Shown here one piece after another: positions 30,735 to 39,843 of a stretch of 64,000 nucleotides of DNA. The stretch comes from Acinetobacter nectaris CIP 110549 (GTDB lineage: Bacteria > Pseudomonadota > Gammaproteobacteria > Pseudomonadales > Moraxellaceae). Each line of letters starts with the position of its first letter. The stretch's first letter is position 1. The translations under genes were made by a program, and so were the position numbers. The stretch lies in NCBI RefSeq assembly GCF_000488215.1, contig NZ_KI530712.1, forward strand, positions 810,881 to 874,880. Reading direction: 5' to 3'. The notes beneath the pieces are model-generated. The model made no database searches and was not told the origin of the DNA. It saw only the letters and a program-made list of their open reading frames with translations.

Positions 30735-31136
30735 ATGAATTTGTTAAAATCAAAATTAATTCTATCAACATTATTTGCTTCAGTTGCTTTTACAGCAACT
30801 GCTTCACATGCTGCACAAGATCCTTCAAAAAGTACAAATGTGCATGCTGCTCTTGTAAGTAACTGTAAAGAGAGTGCAAGCAAAGCTGGTAAACTAACAG
30901 CTGCTGAAGCTGAAAAGTTCTGTCAATGCCAAGTTGAAGCTGAAGGTAAAATGACTAAAGCTCAAGAATGGCAGATTATTAGTACAGTCAACCAGAAGAA
31001 AAGCCCAAGTACTTTACCATTCATTCAGCAACAAAACAGAGAAATTCAAAACTGTTTTGGTCCTCAGTTAACATCTAAGCTTAAAGCACTTACTGAAGAA
31101 GCAATGAAACAACAAGCTCAAGCTTCTACAAAATAA
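30735..31136 (+). CDS. small periplasmic protein with three cysteines, unknown function
   Basis: A 133-aa protein from the ATG at 30735 (AAGG eight bases upstream) with a clear signal peptide cleaved after ASHA. The mature chain is helical and polar. Its cysteines are in SNCKESA, KFCQCQVEAEGKMT and QNCFGPQL. The F-C-x-C-x9-K-M pattern recurs in small secreted gammaproteobacterial proteins, but I know no function for it. A C-x-C pair is too close for a haem motif. It follows queC after 13 nt and ends at a strong terminator, so it may be read from the queEC transcript. Confidence 0.65.
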   Translation: MNLLKSKLILSTLFASVAFTATASHAAQDPSKSTNVHAALVSNCKESASKAGKLTAAEAEKFCQCQVEAEGKMTKAQEWQIISTVNQKKSPSTLPFIQQQNREIQNCFGPQLTSKLKALTEEAMKQQAQASTK

Positions 31137-31151
31137 TTTGACCCAAATATA

Positions 31152-31180
31152 AAAACTAGCCACTATATGTGGCTAGTTTT
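31152..31180. terminator. terminator after the queC/periplasmic protein unit
   Basis: A perfect 12-bp stem AAAACTAGCCAC/GTGGCTAGTTTT with a 5-nt loop and short T-run, just before the AGGAG of the peroxidase gene. Confidence 0.88.
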
Positions 31181-31200
31181 ATTTAGGAGTAGTTAAACTT

Positions 31201-31668
31201 ATGTCAGATCAAATCTCTTTACCCAATCATAACTTTCCAACAACCTCTAATAGTATAAATCTTTCTGAACATCCACATGAGTGGCTTGTTATCTACTTTT
31301 ATCCGAAAGATTCTACACCCGGTTGTACAACACAAGCTGTCGGCTTCTCTTGCCTTCAAGACCAATTTGCAGAGCTAAATACACAAATCATTGGTGTATC
31401 ACGTGACTCTGTAAAAACACATCAAAACTTTACTGCAAAGCAAAACTTAACTATTGAACTTATTAGTGATAAAGAGGAAGTACTTTGTAAGCATTTTGAT
31501 GTTATTAAAGAAAAAAATATGTATGGAAAAAAAGTCTTTGGTATTGAACGATCTACCTTTATTTTTCACCATGGAAAACTTATAAAAAGCTATAGAAAAG
31601 TGAAAGCCGCAGGTCATGCCGAGCAAGTATTAGAAGATATAAAAACTCTTCAAGAAGTAAGTCAGTAA
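31201..31668 (+). CDS. bcp: thioredoxin-dependent thiol peroxidase (Bcp/PrxQ family)
   Basis: Reduces peroxides via a peroxidatic cysteine, Cys42 in STPGCTTQ. The 155-aa length and KKVFGIERSTFIF...KVKAAGHAEQVL end are standard. In most Bcp proteins a resolving Cys stands five residues after the peroxidatic one. Here that position is Val47, and the next Cys is Cys51 (GFSC). It may thus act as a 1-Cys type or use an alternative resolving Cys. The last codons form half of a 13-bp hairpin shared with the convergent YceI gene. Confidence 0.92.
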   Translation: MSDQISLPNHNFPTTSNSINLSEHPHEWLVIYFYPKDSTPGCTTQAVGFSCLQDQFAELNTQIIGVSRDSVKTHQNFTAKQNLTIELISDKEEVLCKHFDVIKEKNMYGKKVFGIERSTFIFHHGKLIKSYRKVKAAGHAEQVLEDIKTLQEVSQ

Positions 31669-31684
31669 TTCACTGACTTACTTC
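31654..31684. terminator. 13-bp hairpin overlapping both 3' coding ends of bcp and the YceI gene
   Basis: Perfect arms GAAGTAAGTCAGT/ACTGACTTACTTC with loop AATTC. The bcp stop codon lies at the end of the left arm and the YceI stop in the right arm. T-runs are weak on both sides, so it is a possible bidirectional 3' end structure rather than a certain terminator. Confidence 0.6.
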
Positions 31685-32244
31685 TTTACCAATGCACCAT
31701 CTACAAAAATATCAACATGATCGGTTAATGAGCCAAATTTTGACTGCATAGCAAAGTTTTTTGTTTGTATTTGCGTTGCGGCTTTAAAATCAAAACTACC
31801 ATCGTTTTCAGGTGAAATAGTTGTATAAAAAACAACTTGTTTCGTTTTCCCTTTAATTGTCAAATTACCAAATACATTATATTTACTACTTCCTAAAGAC
31901 TGTATTTGCGTACTATCAAAGGTAATTTCTTTATACTTAGCAACATCAAATAAATCTTCACCTAATAAAATATCATGCAATGTACCATTGCTTAGGTCAA
32001 TACTCTCAACTTGAATAACAAAGTGAATTTGTGTCTGTTCTAAATGATTTGGATCAAAACGTATTGTTGAGTCTACTTGTTGAAAATCAGCATCAATAAC
32101 CTTCATTCCTAACTTTTTAATATAAAAGCCGACTTCTCCATCATCTGCAAATTTAAGATCAGTTGCATTAGCAATATTTATTAATGAACAAAATAATGAA
32201 AATACTAAGAAGCTCTGAATAATTGCCTTTTTTATATTAAGCAC
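31678..32244 (-). CDS. YceI family periplasmic protein
   Basis: A lipocalin-like barrel protein that binds polyprenyl or other lipids in characterised members. I use GTG at 32244 (GGGG six bases upstream); a TTG at 32256 is also open. A signal peptide (KKAIIQSF..., hydrophobic core, cleavage near ANA) precedes the mature chain. YceI features are GEVGFYIKKLGMKVIDADF in place of the usual S-x-x-F-x-x-K-H, the VESIDLSNGTLHDILLGEDLFD block, YKEITFDS and the FGNLTIKGKTKQVVF strand pair. It converges on bcp with a 9-nt gap. Confidence 0.88.
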   Translation of the reverse strand: MLNIKKAIIQSFLVFSLFCSLINIANATDLKFADDGEVGFYIKKLGMKVIDADFQQVDSTIRFDPNHLEQTQIHFVIQVESIDLSNGTLHDILLGEDLFDVAKYKEITFDSTQIQSLGSSKYNVFGNLTIKGKTKQVVFYTTISPENDGSFDFKAATQIQTKNFAMQSKFGSLTDHVDIFVDGALVKK

Positions 32245-32288
32245 ACAATGCCCCAATAATTAATATATGTCATAGTTTAATTGTATTT

Positions 32289-32849
32289 TTAAGCTTTATC
32301 CTTAAAAAACTGTGTTCGTAGTCTTTCATAATCCTCTTTTTTCTTAAAATCATTTAAAAAATTAATTGTACCCTGTGGAAAGTATTTTTCTTGTATTTGC
32401 CCCTTATAGAAGTCTTCTCGCATTGGCGTTGCAGATAAAGCATTTTCTAAACTTTCTAATTCAATGAGTTCCCATTCAGGAAATAGAGCTAAATAATACG
32501 ATGAATTATCTTTAAAGTGCCCAATTAAACCAACATGTTGTGCAGATCCGGTCTTTTCTGACACTTTAGATTTAACTTGATTCACCCACTTTTCATCATT
32601 ATACACATCAATAATATGAATAAAAATAATTCTTTTTTGCTGTACCTGATTAAAATTAGATAAAATCATTTCTTCTCGCTCTTTTGCAAGAAACGGGTTT
32701 TTTACACTTCTCTCTTCTTGTGCCGAACCTAAAGCAATAATAACATAACGGCTTTTTTCTAAAGCCATTTCAATTGTTTTCATATGTGCAAGATGAAATG
32801 GTTGGAAACGTCCAATAAAAACAACATAATCTAAAGACAACATAAGCAT
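32289..32849 (-). CDS. nicotinamide-nucleotide adenylyltransferase-like protein (NadM type)
   Basis: A 186-aa cytidylyltransferase-fold protein. The nucleotide-binding GRFQPFHLAH is near the N-terminus, LGSAQEERSVKNPF follows, and SATPMREDFY stands where ISxTxxR occurs. This is the pattern of NMN adenylyltransferases of the NadM group, which feed NAD recycling. The Nudix domain fused in some bacterial NadM proteins is absent. I prefer the ATG at 32849 to an open TTG at 32858; another ATG is at 32843. No NAD gene is adjacent, so the biological substrate remains an inference. Confidence 0.75.
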   Translation of the reverse strand: MLMLSLDYVVFIGRFQPFHLAHMKTIEMALEKSRYVIIALGSAQEERSVKNPFLAKEREEMILSNFNQVQQKRIIFIHIIDVYNDEKWVNQVKSKVSEKTGSAQHVGLIGHFKDNSSYYLALFPEWELIELESLENALSATPMREDFYKGQIQEKYFPQGTINFLNDFKKKEDYERLRTQFFKDKA

Positions 32850-32919
32850 TTTTTTCAATCATTGTATTTTCATAATAGAAAATATATTCCATTGACGCAA
32901 ATAATTCATTTTTCAATAT

Positions 32920-33228
32920 TTAATTCATAGAGCTTTTAAACTCAAATGCAGGTTCTTCATAGGGATGTGTATCTAATAATGCATTCAGCACATGTCTTGC
33001 ATTTTCCTCACGAACAATAGTTTCGACACGCCACTCTTCTACATGTTCTAATTGGTCAATTTGACCTAAGAATGGCTTTGCCCCTTGCTTTGCTTTAAAT
33101 TGACCTAGCCCTTTTACCTGCCATACACAGTGTTCATATTTTTCACTTTCTCCTGCTTTAGCAAGAAATATCGCTTGCTTAGTTTTTTCTAAATGTGATT
33201 CTGGGACAAAATATATAAATTTAAGCAT
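32920..33228 (-). CDS. NIF3-linked YqfO-like domain protein (COG3323 type)
   Basis: A 102-aa cytosolic protein with a ferredoxin-like fold similar to the CutA1/PII group. The pattern FIYFVPESHLEKTKQAIFLAKAG is a variant of the VFVPxxxxxxV..A...AGAG start, and the THPYEEPAFEF end is diagnostic. This domain is found alone or inserted in NIF3/YqfO metal-binding proteins; its function is not established. I start at the ATG at 33228, with an in-frame TTG nine bases upstream also possible. It follows the pst terminator and reads in the same direction. Confidence 0.8.
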   Translation of the reverse strand: MLKFIYFVPESHLEKTKQAIFLAKAGESEKYEHCVWQVKGLGQFKAKQGAKPFLGQIDQLEHVEEWRVETIVREENARHVLNALLDTHPYEEPAFEFKSSMN

Positions 33229-33246
33229 TCTTTTCAATCTCTTAAA

Positions 33247-33278
33247 ATAAAAAAGCCTCTAAATTTTATTAGAGGCTT
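33247..33278 (-). terminator. terminator of the pst operon
   Basis: On the minus strand AAGCCTCTAA/TTAGAGGCTT forms a 10-bp stem with a 6-nt loop followed by a T-rich run (TTTTATTTT), 23 bp after the pstB stop. Confidence 0.9.
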
Positions 33279-33300
33279 CTATATAAATATAATACTGGTG

Positions 33301-34188
33301 TTAACCAAAACGACCCGTAATATATGCTTCAGTCAATTGATGATCAGGCTGAGTAAATACTTTTTCAGTAGAGTTTACTTCAATCAAATCACCCAAATGG
33401 AAGTATGCTGTACGGTTAGACACACGTGCTGCCTGTTGCATTGAGTGAGTTACAATTGCAATTGTATACTGTGTTGAAAGCTCAGAAATAAGCTCTTCAA
33501 CTTTTGCAGTTGCAATTGGATCGAGTGCAGAACATGGTTCATCCATAAGAATAACATCTGGACTTACCGCAATTGTACGAGCAATACATAAACGTTGTTG
33601 CTGACCACCCGACAAACTTGTACCAGGCTGGTTTAAACGTTCTTTTACTTCTTCCCATAGACCTGCTTTACGCAAACTATTTTCAACAATTTCCTCTAAA
33701 TCATATTTATTACGTGCTAAGCCATGTAATTTTGGCCCATAAGCAACATTATCAAAAATTGATTTTGGAAAAGGGTTTGGTTTTTGGAAAACCATACCTA
33801 CTTGTGCACGAAGCAATACCACATCTAAATTTGGATCGTAAATATCTTGCTGATCAAGCATAACTTTACCAGTTACACGACAACTTTCTATCGTATCATT
33901 CATACGATTAAGTGTACGTAGAAATGTAGATTTACCACAACCAGATGGACCAATAAAAGCGATTACTTCATTTTGGTAGATATCAAGATCGATACCCTTA
34001 ATTGCTTCACTTTCACCATAATATACATGTACATCTTCAGTACGTAGTTTTATTTGCTTTTGTGAGTTTTCAGAAACTGACTCAGTATTCGCTTGTTCAA
34101 AACTACCAATGCTAATATGGGGTTGAGTATCTGTTGTCATATCTGTTTGATTCTGCTCTGGGGTACGAGTTGGATTTAATGTATTCAT
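33301..34188 (-). CDS. pstB: phosphate ABC transporter ATP-binding protein PstB
   Basis: The ATPase of high-affinity phosphate import. I chose the ATG at 34188 (295 aa) with GGAG nine bases upstream rather than a TTG at 34203. The first 45 or so residues are a polar, Thr/Gln/Asn-rich extension absent from E. coli PstB (257 aa). The catalytic core has Walker [12 protein letters not shown]-loop [19 protein letters not shown], signature LSGGQQQR, Walker [14 protein letters not shown] and switch [12 protein letters not shown]. It is the last gene of pstSCAB. No phoU follows; a terminator closes the operon. Confidence 0.96.
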   Translation of the reverse strand: MNTLNPTRTPEQNQTDMTTDTQPHISIGSFEQANTESVSENSQKQIKLRTEDVHVYYGESEAIKGIDLDIYQNEVIAFIGPSGCGKSTFLRTLNRMNDTIESCRVTGKVMLDQQDIYDPNLDVVLLRAQVGMVFQKPNPFPKSIFDNVAYGPKLHGLARNKYDLEEIVENSLRKAGLWEEVKERLNQPGTSLSGGQQQRLCIARTIAVSPDVILMDEPCSALDPIATAKVEELISELSTQYTIAIVTHSMQQAARVSNRTAYFHLGDLIEVNSTEKVFTQPDHQLTEAYITGRFG

Positions 34189-34203
34189 ATTTAAACGCTC
34201 CAA

Positions 34204-35589
34204 TTACCAACGTACTTCAAATTTCTTTCTTAACCAAATGGCTAAACCATTCAAACTAATCATCATTGCTAAAAGTACAATAATGGCTGCTGCTGTTCTT
34301 CCTTCAAAGAAGTTACGCAATTCATTTCCTTGCCATAAGAACACTTGTACTGGTAGTGCAGTTGATTGGTCTATAGGCGTCGTTGGTACACTTGCTACAA
34401 ATGCACTCATACCAATCAATAATAGAGGTGCTGTTTCACCTAAAGCCTGTGCAACACCAATAATTGCACCTGTTAGAATACCAGGTAATGCAAGTGGCAA
34501 GACATGATGAAAAACAGTTTGTACTTTAGATGCTCCTAAACCTTGCGCTGCTTGTCGAATTGATGGTGGTACAGCTTTTAAAGATGCGCGGGTTGTAATG
34601 ATTACCGTTGGTAAAGTCATTAAACTCAATACTAAACCACCGACAAGAGGTGCAGATAATGGTAAGTGCATCCAACCAATGAAAATTGCGGCACCAAGCA
34701 AACCAAACACAATAGATGGTACTGCCGCTAGGTTATTAATATTTACTTCTACAATATCTGTAATAACACTTTTCTTAGCAAATTCTTCTAAATAGATTGC
34801 ACTTGCAACGCCAATTGGAATCGAAACAAAGATCACAATCAACATCATAAATAGTGAACCAACAAAAGCACCTGCTAAACCACTACTTGCTGGAGAACTA
34901 CGAGAATCTGTATTTGTAAAAATTTGGAAATTGAAAGTATTTTGTAAAATACCTTTTGCTTTCATTTCATCTGCAAGCTGACGAATTTCAGGACCCAACT
35001 GCTGTCTATCATCTGGTAAAGAACGATCAATTTTACCCGAAAGCCATACATCAATATTTGCATCTGCAAGTAGTTTAATATCTACTTTTTTCCCAACTAA
35101 ACTTGGATCAGCAAACACCATGTCTCTTACACGATAAGTTTCAGAGCTGGTATAAATACTATTTAATTCACTTTCTTTACTTTCTAAACTTTTATTTTGA
35201 GCAACAATTGACTTAGAAATTAGAGCATCCCAATCAACCATTCCCATTTTAGTTTGCCAATCAATATAACGTTCTTGGAATACTGCAGGAGACTCATTAC
35301 TCTCTTGTACAGGCGGTGGGCCAGCATCAATAATTTTTGGGTCAAAATATACAGGAACCGTCATACTTGTTTGCCAAAATGCTGGTATCCCTTTATACAA
35401 GATACTACCAAATAAGATGGCAACAAACATTAGACCAATACAAACCGCACTAAATCCAAAAACTCTAAAGCGCTTTTCTTTGCGGTGACGCTTACCCAAG
35501 GACTGCATGATCATTTTTTTACGCTGATCACTAAGCTCTTTGGCAGTCAACATTTCAGTTGATGTATTCATAGAAGTATTCATGCTCAT
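34204..35589 (-). CDS. pstA: phosphate ABC transporter permease PstA
   Basis: One of two phosphate channel subunits. At 461 aa it is much longer than E. coli PstA (about 296 aa) because of a large periplasmic insert between the first membrane helix (about residues 45-65) and the permease core. The core has five helices and the EAA loop QAAQGLGASKVQTVFHHVLPLALPG, visible here as AAQGLGASK and VLPLALPGILTG. Long PstA/PstC forms occur in Pseudomonas and relatives. The start overlaps the pstC stop by four bases (ATGA). Confidence 0.95.
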   Translation of the reverse strand: MSMNTSMNTSTEMLTAKELSDQRKKMIMQSLGKRHRKEKRFRVFGFSAVCIGLMFVAILFGSILYKGIPAFWQTSMTVPVYFDPKIIDAGPPPVQESNESPAVFQERYIDWQTKMGMVDWDALISKSIVAQNKSLESKESELNSIYTSSETYRVRDMVFADPSLVGKKVDIKLLADANIDVWLSGKIDRSLPDDRQQLGPEIRQLADEMKAKGILQNTFNFQIFTNTDSRSSPASSGLAGAFVGSLFMMLIVIFVSIPIGVASAIYLEEFAKKSVITDIVEVNINNLAAVPSIVFGLLGAAIFIGWMHLPLSAPLVGGLVLSLMTLPTVIITTRASLKAVPPSIRQAAQGLGASKVQTVFHHVLPLALPGILTGAIIGVAQALGETAPLLLIGMSAFVASVPTTPIDQSTALPVQVFLWQGNELRNFFEGRTAAAIIVLLAMMISLNGLAIWLRKKFEVRW

Positions 35590-36965
35590 TCGTATTGCTC
35601 GCGATATTTACGCACGATATACAGTGCAACAATATTGAGGCCTAAAGTAATTACAAATAACGTTAAACCCAATGCAAATGCGACTAAAGCTTGTGGACTC
35701 GCAAAATCTGTATCGCCTGTTAACTGGTTTACAATAGTTACGGTAACTGTTGAAACCGCTTCTAAAGGATTAATTTGAAGAAGTGGGCTATTTCCTGCTG
35801 CAAGAACAACAATCATTGTCTCCCCAATAGCACGAGAAGCAGCCAATAAGAATGCGCCAATAATCCCTGGGAGTGCTGCAGGTAAAACAACTTGACGAAT
35901 TGTTTCCGATTTAGTTGCACCTAAACCCAATGATCCATCACGTAACGTTCTTGGCACTTGGGTAATAATGTCATCAGATAATGAAGAAACAAATGGAATA
36001 ATCATTACGCCCATAACAAACCCAGCAGTTAACGCACTTGTTGCATTAATATGTAAACCCACGCTATCTCCAAGCATTTTGAAGAAAGGGCCAACAACCA
36101 TTAATGCAAATACCCCATAAACAATTGTTGGGATACCAGCAAGGATTTCAATCGTTGGTTTCACCCAAGACCTTAAACGTGGCGTTGCATACTCAGCAAG
36201 GTAAATTGCGATAAACAATCCCACAGGAATTGCTACAAGAAGCGCAATAATACTTACTAAAATAGTGCCCCATAATAGCGGCAATAAACCATAACTTCCT
36301 TCGGCATTTCCTGTTGTGCTAAAACCAGGATTCCACTCATGTCCTAAGAAAAACTGTGCTGGACTAACAAAATGAAAGAACCTTAATGCTTCACTTAACA
36401 TTGACATGACAATACCAATTGTCGTTAAGATTGCCACACCTGAACATAGTGCAAGGCTTACACTAATAATACGTTCCACATAATTACGAGCACGGAATTT
36501 CTTATTAATCTTTCTATTTGCGAACACCAATCCAGCTAAAGCAATACATACCACAAATGTAAATTGTGCATATTTTCCAATGCTCAACGCTTCAGCATAT
36601 TGTTTTGCAATAGCCAGCTCATAAGGTTGTGCATGGTCTGTAATCCCAAAACCTGAGGCAATTGCTTTTACTCTATCGAGTAAAACTGACTTTCCTGCTG
36701 GATCTAAATGAGATAAAACATCTGCAGGGAGCTGATTAAAAACCATATGACTCAAGATCATAGGTTCAAAAATACTCCACAATAGAAAAATTAGACATGA
36801 TGGAATACCACACCACAATGCAACGAGTGTTCCATAATATCCAGGTCGTGAATGCAATAAAGCTGAGTTATTTCCTTGGCCTGCAATACTACGGCTTTTT
36901 CTCAGACCAAGCTGATAACCAATAGCAATTAAAGCAAGTAATACACCTATAAGAAGCAGATTCAT
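35586..36965 (-). CDS. pstC: phosphate ABC transporter permease PstC
   Basis: Partner permease of PstA. I use the ATG at 36965 (459 aa), which has GGAGAG directly upstream, instead of an open extension of 21 residues. An N-terminal helix and a periplasmic insert of roughly 130 residues precede the permease domain. In the permease domain, GLLPLLWGTILVSIIALLVAIPVGL, AGIPTIVYGVFALMVVGPF and the coupling loop DGSLGLGATKSETIRQVVLPAALPG (fragments given) are recognisable. The distance to pstS is 79 nt, with no terminator between them. Confidence 0.95.
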   Translation of the reverse strand: MNLLLIGVLLALIAIGYQLGLRKSRSIAGQGNNSALLHSRPGYYGTLVALWCGIPSCLIFLLWSIFEPMILSHMVFNQLPADVLSHLDPAGKSVLLDRVKAIASGFGITDHAQPYELAIAKQYAEALSIGKYAQFTFVVCIALAGLVFANRKINKKFRARNYVERIISVSLALCSGVAILTTIGIVMSMLSEALRFFHFVSPAQFFLGHEWNPGFSTTGNAEGSYGLLPLLWGTILVSIIALLVAIPVGLFIAIYLAEYATPRLRSWVKPTIEILAGIPTIVYGVFALMVVGPFFKMLGDSVGLHINATSALTAGFVMGVMIIPFVSSLSDDIITQVPRTLRDGSLGLGATKSETIRQVVLPAALPGIIGAFLLAASRAIGETMIVVLAAGNSPLLQINPLEAVSTVTVTIVNQLTGDTDFASPQALVAFALGLTLFVITLGLNIVALYIVRKYREQYE

Positions 36966-37044
36966 CTTCTCTCCGCTATTTATTTCTACAATATAAAAAA
37001 GGTGTGAATGGGTTATACCCCACTCCACCTTATTTTATAACTAA

Positions 37045-38076
37045 TTACTTAACAGATTTACCTGCTTTAAAGTCAGCTAATATTTGAGCACGCTCAGCAT
37101 CAGCCATAGGAATTAAACCTGCTTTATCAAGTTTTGAACCCTTACCTGAAGTCTTTTTATTTAAGAAAAATTCAACATACTGAGGTAACCCTTTAATTAC
37201 TTTTGCATGCTCGCCTTTCACATAGAAATACAATGGACGAGATACAGGATAAGTACCATCTAATACAGTATGTTCACTTGGAATAACATTATTTACCGTC
37301 GCAACGCGTAGGCGGTCTTTATTTTGGTCATAGAATCCTAAGCCAAATACACCTACAGCATTTGGAGATGTCTTTAAACGTGCCAAAGTTTCTGTGTAAT
37401 CACCCGATATTTCAACAACACGACCATCTTTACGGAAATTAGAACATGCTTTTTGTTGAGCTTCTTTTGCTAGGCCTTTGAAGTAGCTATACGTTTCACA
37501 TCCTGCTTCAACCATTTTTTCTTGGAATACTTCACGTGTACCATGGTTAGATGCAGGAATTACCAATGTAATTGGCTCATTTGGTAAAGTTGGATCAATT
37601 TGATTCCAATGTGTATATGGGTTTGCTACAAGCTTACCATTTGACGGTAACTCAGCCGCCAATGCAGTAAATACATGATATGGCTTTAAGTGGAAAGCTG
37701 GCTTAGAAGAATTTGAGGCAAATACAATACCATCATAACCAATTTTAATTTCTTGAATCTTTTTCACGCCTGCTTTATTACAGCTTTCTACTTCTGATTC
37801 TTTAATTTTACGTGATGCGTTTGCAATATCAATTGTATTGTCGCCAACACCCTGACAGAACTGTTTTAAACCACCAGATGTTCCACCAGAACCTACAACT
37901 GGTGTTTTAAATTGAGGAAAAGTATTACCAAACTCTTCAGCCACAATACTTGCGTATGGTAACACTGTTGAAGAACCTGCGATTTGAATTGTTTCGCGTG
38001 CTGCATTTGCATTTACAGCACATACTGCGCCTGAAATTGCCAATGCAAGTGCTGCATATTTTTTACTTAATTTCAT
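37045..38076 (-). CDS. pstS: periplasmic phosphate-binding protein PstS
   Basis: Binds phosphate for the Pst importer and is usually the most abundant product under phosphate limitation. The ATG at 38076 has GAGAG six bases upstream; the ATG two codons earlier overlaps that site. The 343-aa protein has a Sec signal peptide ending VNANA. Phosphate-contact motifs are IAGSSTVLPYA, VGSGGTSGGLKQFCQG, IDIANASRKIK and PASNHGTREVFQE. The substitution of the classical T-G-A-S by AGSS is typical of this PstS branch. PhoB half-sites upstream indicate Pho-regulon control. Confidence 0.95.
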   Translation of the reverse strand: MKLSKKYAALALAISGAVCAVNANAARETIQIAGSSTVLPYASIVAEEFGNTFPQFKTPVVGSGGTSGGLKQFCQGVGDNTIDIANASRKIKESEVESCNKAGVKKIQEIKIGYDGIVFASNSSKPAFHLKPYHVFTALAAELPSNGKLVANPYTHWNQIDPTLPNEPITLVIPASNHGTREVFQEKMVEAGCETYSYFKGLAKEAQQKACSNFRKDGRVVEISGDYTETLARLKTSPNAVGVFGLGFYDQNKDRLRVATVNNVIPSEHTVLDGTYPVSRPLYFYVKGEHAKVIKGLPQYVEFFLNKKTSGKGSKLDKAGLIPMADAERAQILADFKAGKSVK

Positions 38077-38167
38077 TGTCATCTCTCAAAACCTCAAATT
38101 GATATCACTGATGGTACTGAGTAATATCTTCGTCGTATTCGCTTGGAATATATTTTGGTTTTTTTAA

Positions 38168-38196
38168 ATGACAGTTTAGTTACAGATTTATGACAC
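38168..38196 (-). promoter_or_regulatory. PhoB box array upstream of pstS
   Basis: Read on the minus strand, three half-sites follow each other in 11-bp register: TGTCAT, TGTAAC, TGTCAT, with AT-rich 5-bp spacers. The first two form a Pho box matching CTGTCATAWAWCTGTMAY at 17 of 18 positions. They lie 92-120 bp before pstS with TATATT closer in. This is the classical architecture for PhoB activation. Confidence 0.88.
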
Positions 38197-38278
38197 TTTA
38201 ATTATAATTTGTAATACTGAATATTATTCTAATTTTTTAATATTAAACAGACCTTAAATTAACACTAAAACAACAATA

Positions 38279-38307
38279 TAAAAGGCCACCTTAAAGGCAG
38301 CCTTTTA
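38279..38307 (-). terminator. terminator of dat-ddc
   Basis: Outer stem TAAAAGGC/GCCTTTTA with an inner CCTT/AAGG pairing, 15 bp after the ddc stop. The T-run on the minus strand is short. Confidence 0.7.
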
Positions 38308-38322
38308 TTATAAATCAAACAC

Positions 38323-39840
38323 TTAGTCTATTGGTGGTGTGTACGTACCTGAAACAATATCATCTTTAATACGATTTGCTTCTACTGTAATTTGAGATAA
38401 TAAACTTTTCACATTATCCAATGTTACAACAGGGCTTAACAAAGTCATTTTTAAAGACTGAGTCTCACCAACTTTAGTTACGCCGACATTTGCTTCACCA
38501 CGTGCAAATAATTCATCTGCAACATTCTGATTCAAACTATCAATAAACTCTACTGGATATCCTTTAGGAACCAATCTAAAGAGTACAGATGCAAATTGTG
38601 GTTGAATCAACAATTCTAATTCATCATCTGCTTGAATATAGTCTGCTACTTCACGAGATAATTTAATACCATGATCAATCATTGAACCATAAAGTGTTTC
38701 ACCTAATGCTTCAACAGTCATCCACAATTTTAAAGCATCAAAACGACGGGTTGTTTGTAATGATTTAGAAACAAGGTTTGGCACACCATGTTCTTCATCA
38801 TATGCAGAGTTTAAATATTCTGCTTCATAGTGCATAAAACGATAATTCGCTTCATCTTTTAATAAGAATGCACCACAACTAATCGTTTGGAAATAATGCT
38901 TGTGAAAATCCAAAGTCACAGAATCAGCGAGCTCTAACCCATCTAACCAATGACGATAGTCATTAGAAAGAATAAGTGCACCGCCCCATGCTGCATCTAC
39001 ATGCATCCATGTGCCGTAAGCTTCAGTAATTGCACGAATTTCTTTTAATGGATCAATTGCACCCGCATCTGTTGTACCTGCTGTCGCAACAACACATGCC
39101 ACAATTTTTCCTTCAGATTTTAACTGCGCCATCGTTTCTTCAAGCGCTTTCGTATCCATCTGAGCATTTGCATTTACAGGAACAGTAACAACAGATTGGA
39201 AACCCATACCCATTAATGCCATATTTTTCTGTACAGAAAAATGAGCATTTTCAGAACAAATAACTTTCACATTTTTCATGGCATCACTTGGAATACCATC
39301 ACGCTGTACCGAATGTCCATTCCAATGAGTAGCAATACACTTATCACGTGCAAGTAAAACACCCATTAAATTAGATTGCGTGCCACCAGATGTAAATACA
39401 CCTGCTTGCCCTGTACCATAACCTACTTTCTGACGAAGCCAGTCAATAAGTTGAACTTCCATCAAAGAACCAGCAGGACTTTGATCCCACGAATCCATAG
39501 ATTGGTTCGTTGCATTAATCAGTACTTCAGCAACTTGGCTTACAACCATTGTTGGACAGTGTAAATGTGCTAAAGAATGTGGATGATGTACCTTTAAACT
39601 TTTATTTAAAAAGAGTTCAATCATACGCTGTAGCGCAGCTTGTACACCCAAACCTTCTTTAGTTGCATTAAAAGAAATTGCAGATCGCAACTCCTTAATA
39701 CTTCCACCTGTATACATTTTATCATTTTGCAACCAAGCACTCACGGCTTCAGTTGCTTTCTCCATTGCTGACTCATAGTCAGCAATAGATTGTGCATCAT
39801 TGCAAAGCAATGATTGACGATGTTGTGCAAAATCAACCAT
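38323..39840 (-). CDS. ddc: L-2,4-diaminobutyrate decarboxylase
   Basis: Decarboxylates 2,4-diaminobutyrate to 1,3-diaminopropane. The 505-aa protein is a group II PLP decarboxylase. [19 protein letters not shown] is the cofactor phosphate region, [14 protein letters not shown] binds the pyridine ring, and [15 protein letters not shown] carries the Schiff-base lysine. It lies 3 nt after dat, whose product supplies its substrate. In A. baumannii this pair makes the 1,3-diaminopropane required for surface-associated motility and virulence (published for that species). The two genes form an obvious operon with a terminator at the end. Confidence 0.95.
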   Translation of the reverse strand: MVDFAQHRQSLLCNDAQSIADYESAMEKATEAVSAWLQNDKMYTGGSIKELRSAISFNATKEGLGVQAALQRMIELFLNKSLKVHHPHSLAHLHCPTMVVSQVAEVLINATNQSMDSWDQSPAGSLMEVQLIDWLRQKVGYGTGQAGVFTSGGTQSNLMGVLLARDKCIATHWNGHSVQRDGIPSDAMKNVKVICSENAHFSVQKNMALMGMGFQSVVTVPVNANAQMDTKALEETMAQLKSEGKIVACVVATAGTTDAGAIDPLKEIRAITEAYGTWMHVDAAWGGALILSNDYRHWLDGLELADSVTLDFHKHYFQTISCGAFLLKDEANYRFMHYEAEYLNSAYDEEHGVPNLVSKSLQTTRRFDALKLWMTVEALGETLYGSMIDHGIKLSREVADYIQADDELELLIQPQFASVLFRLVPKGYPVEFIDSLNQNVADELFARGEANVGVTKVGETQSLKMTLLSPVVTLDNVKSLLSQITVEANRIKDDIVSGTYTPPID

Positions 39841-39843
39841 AGA

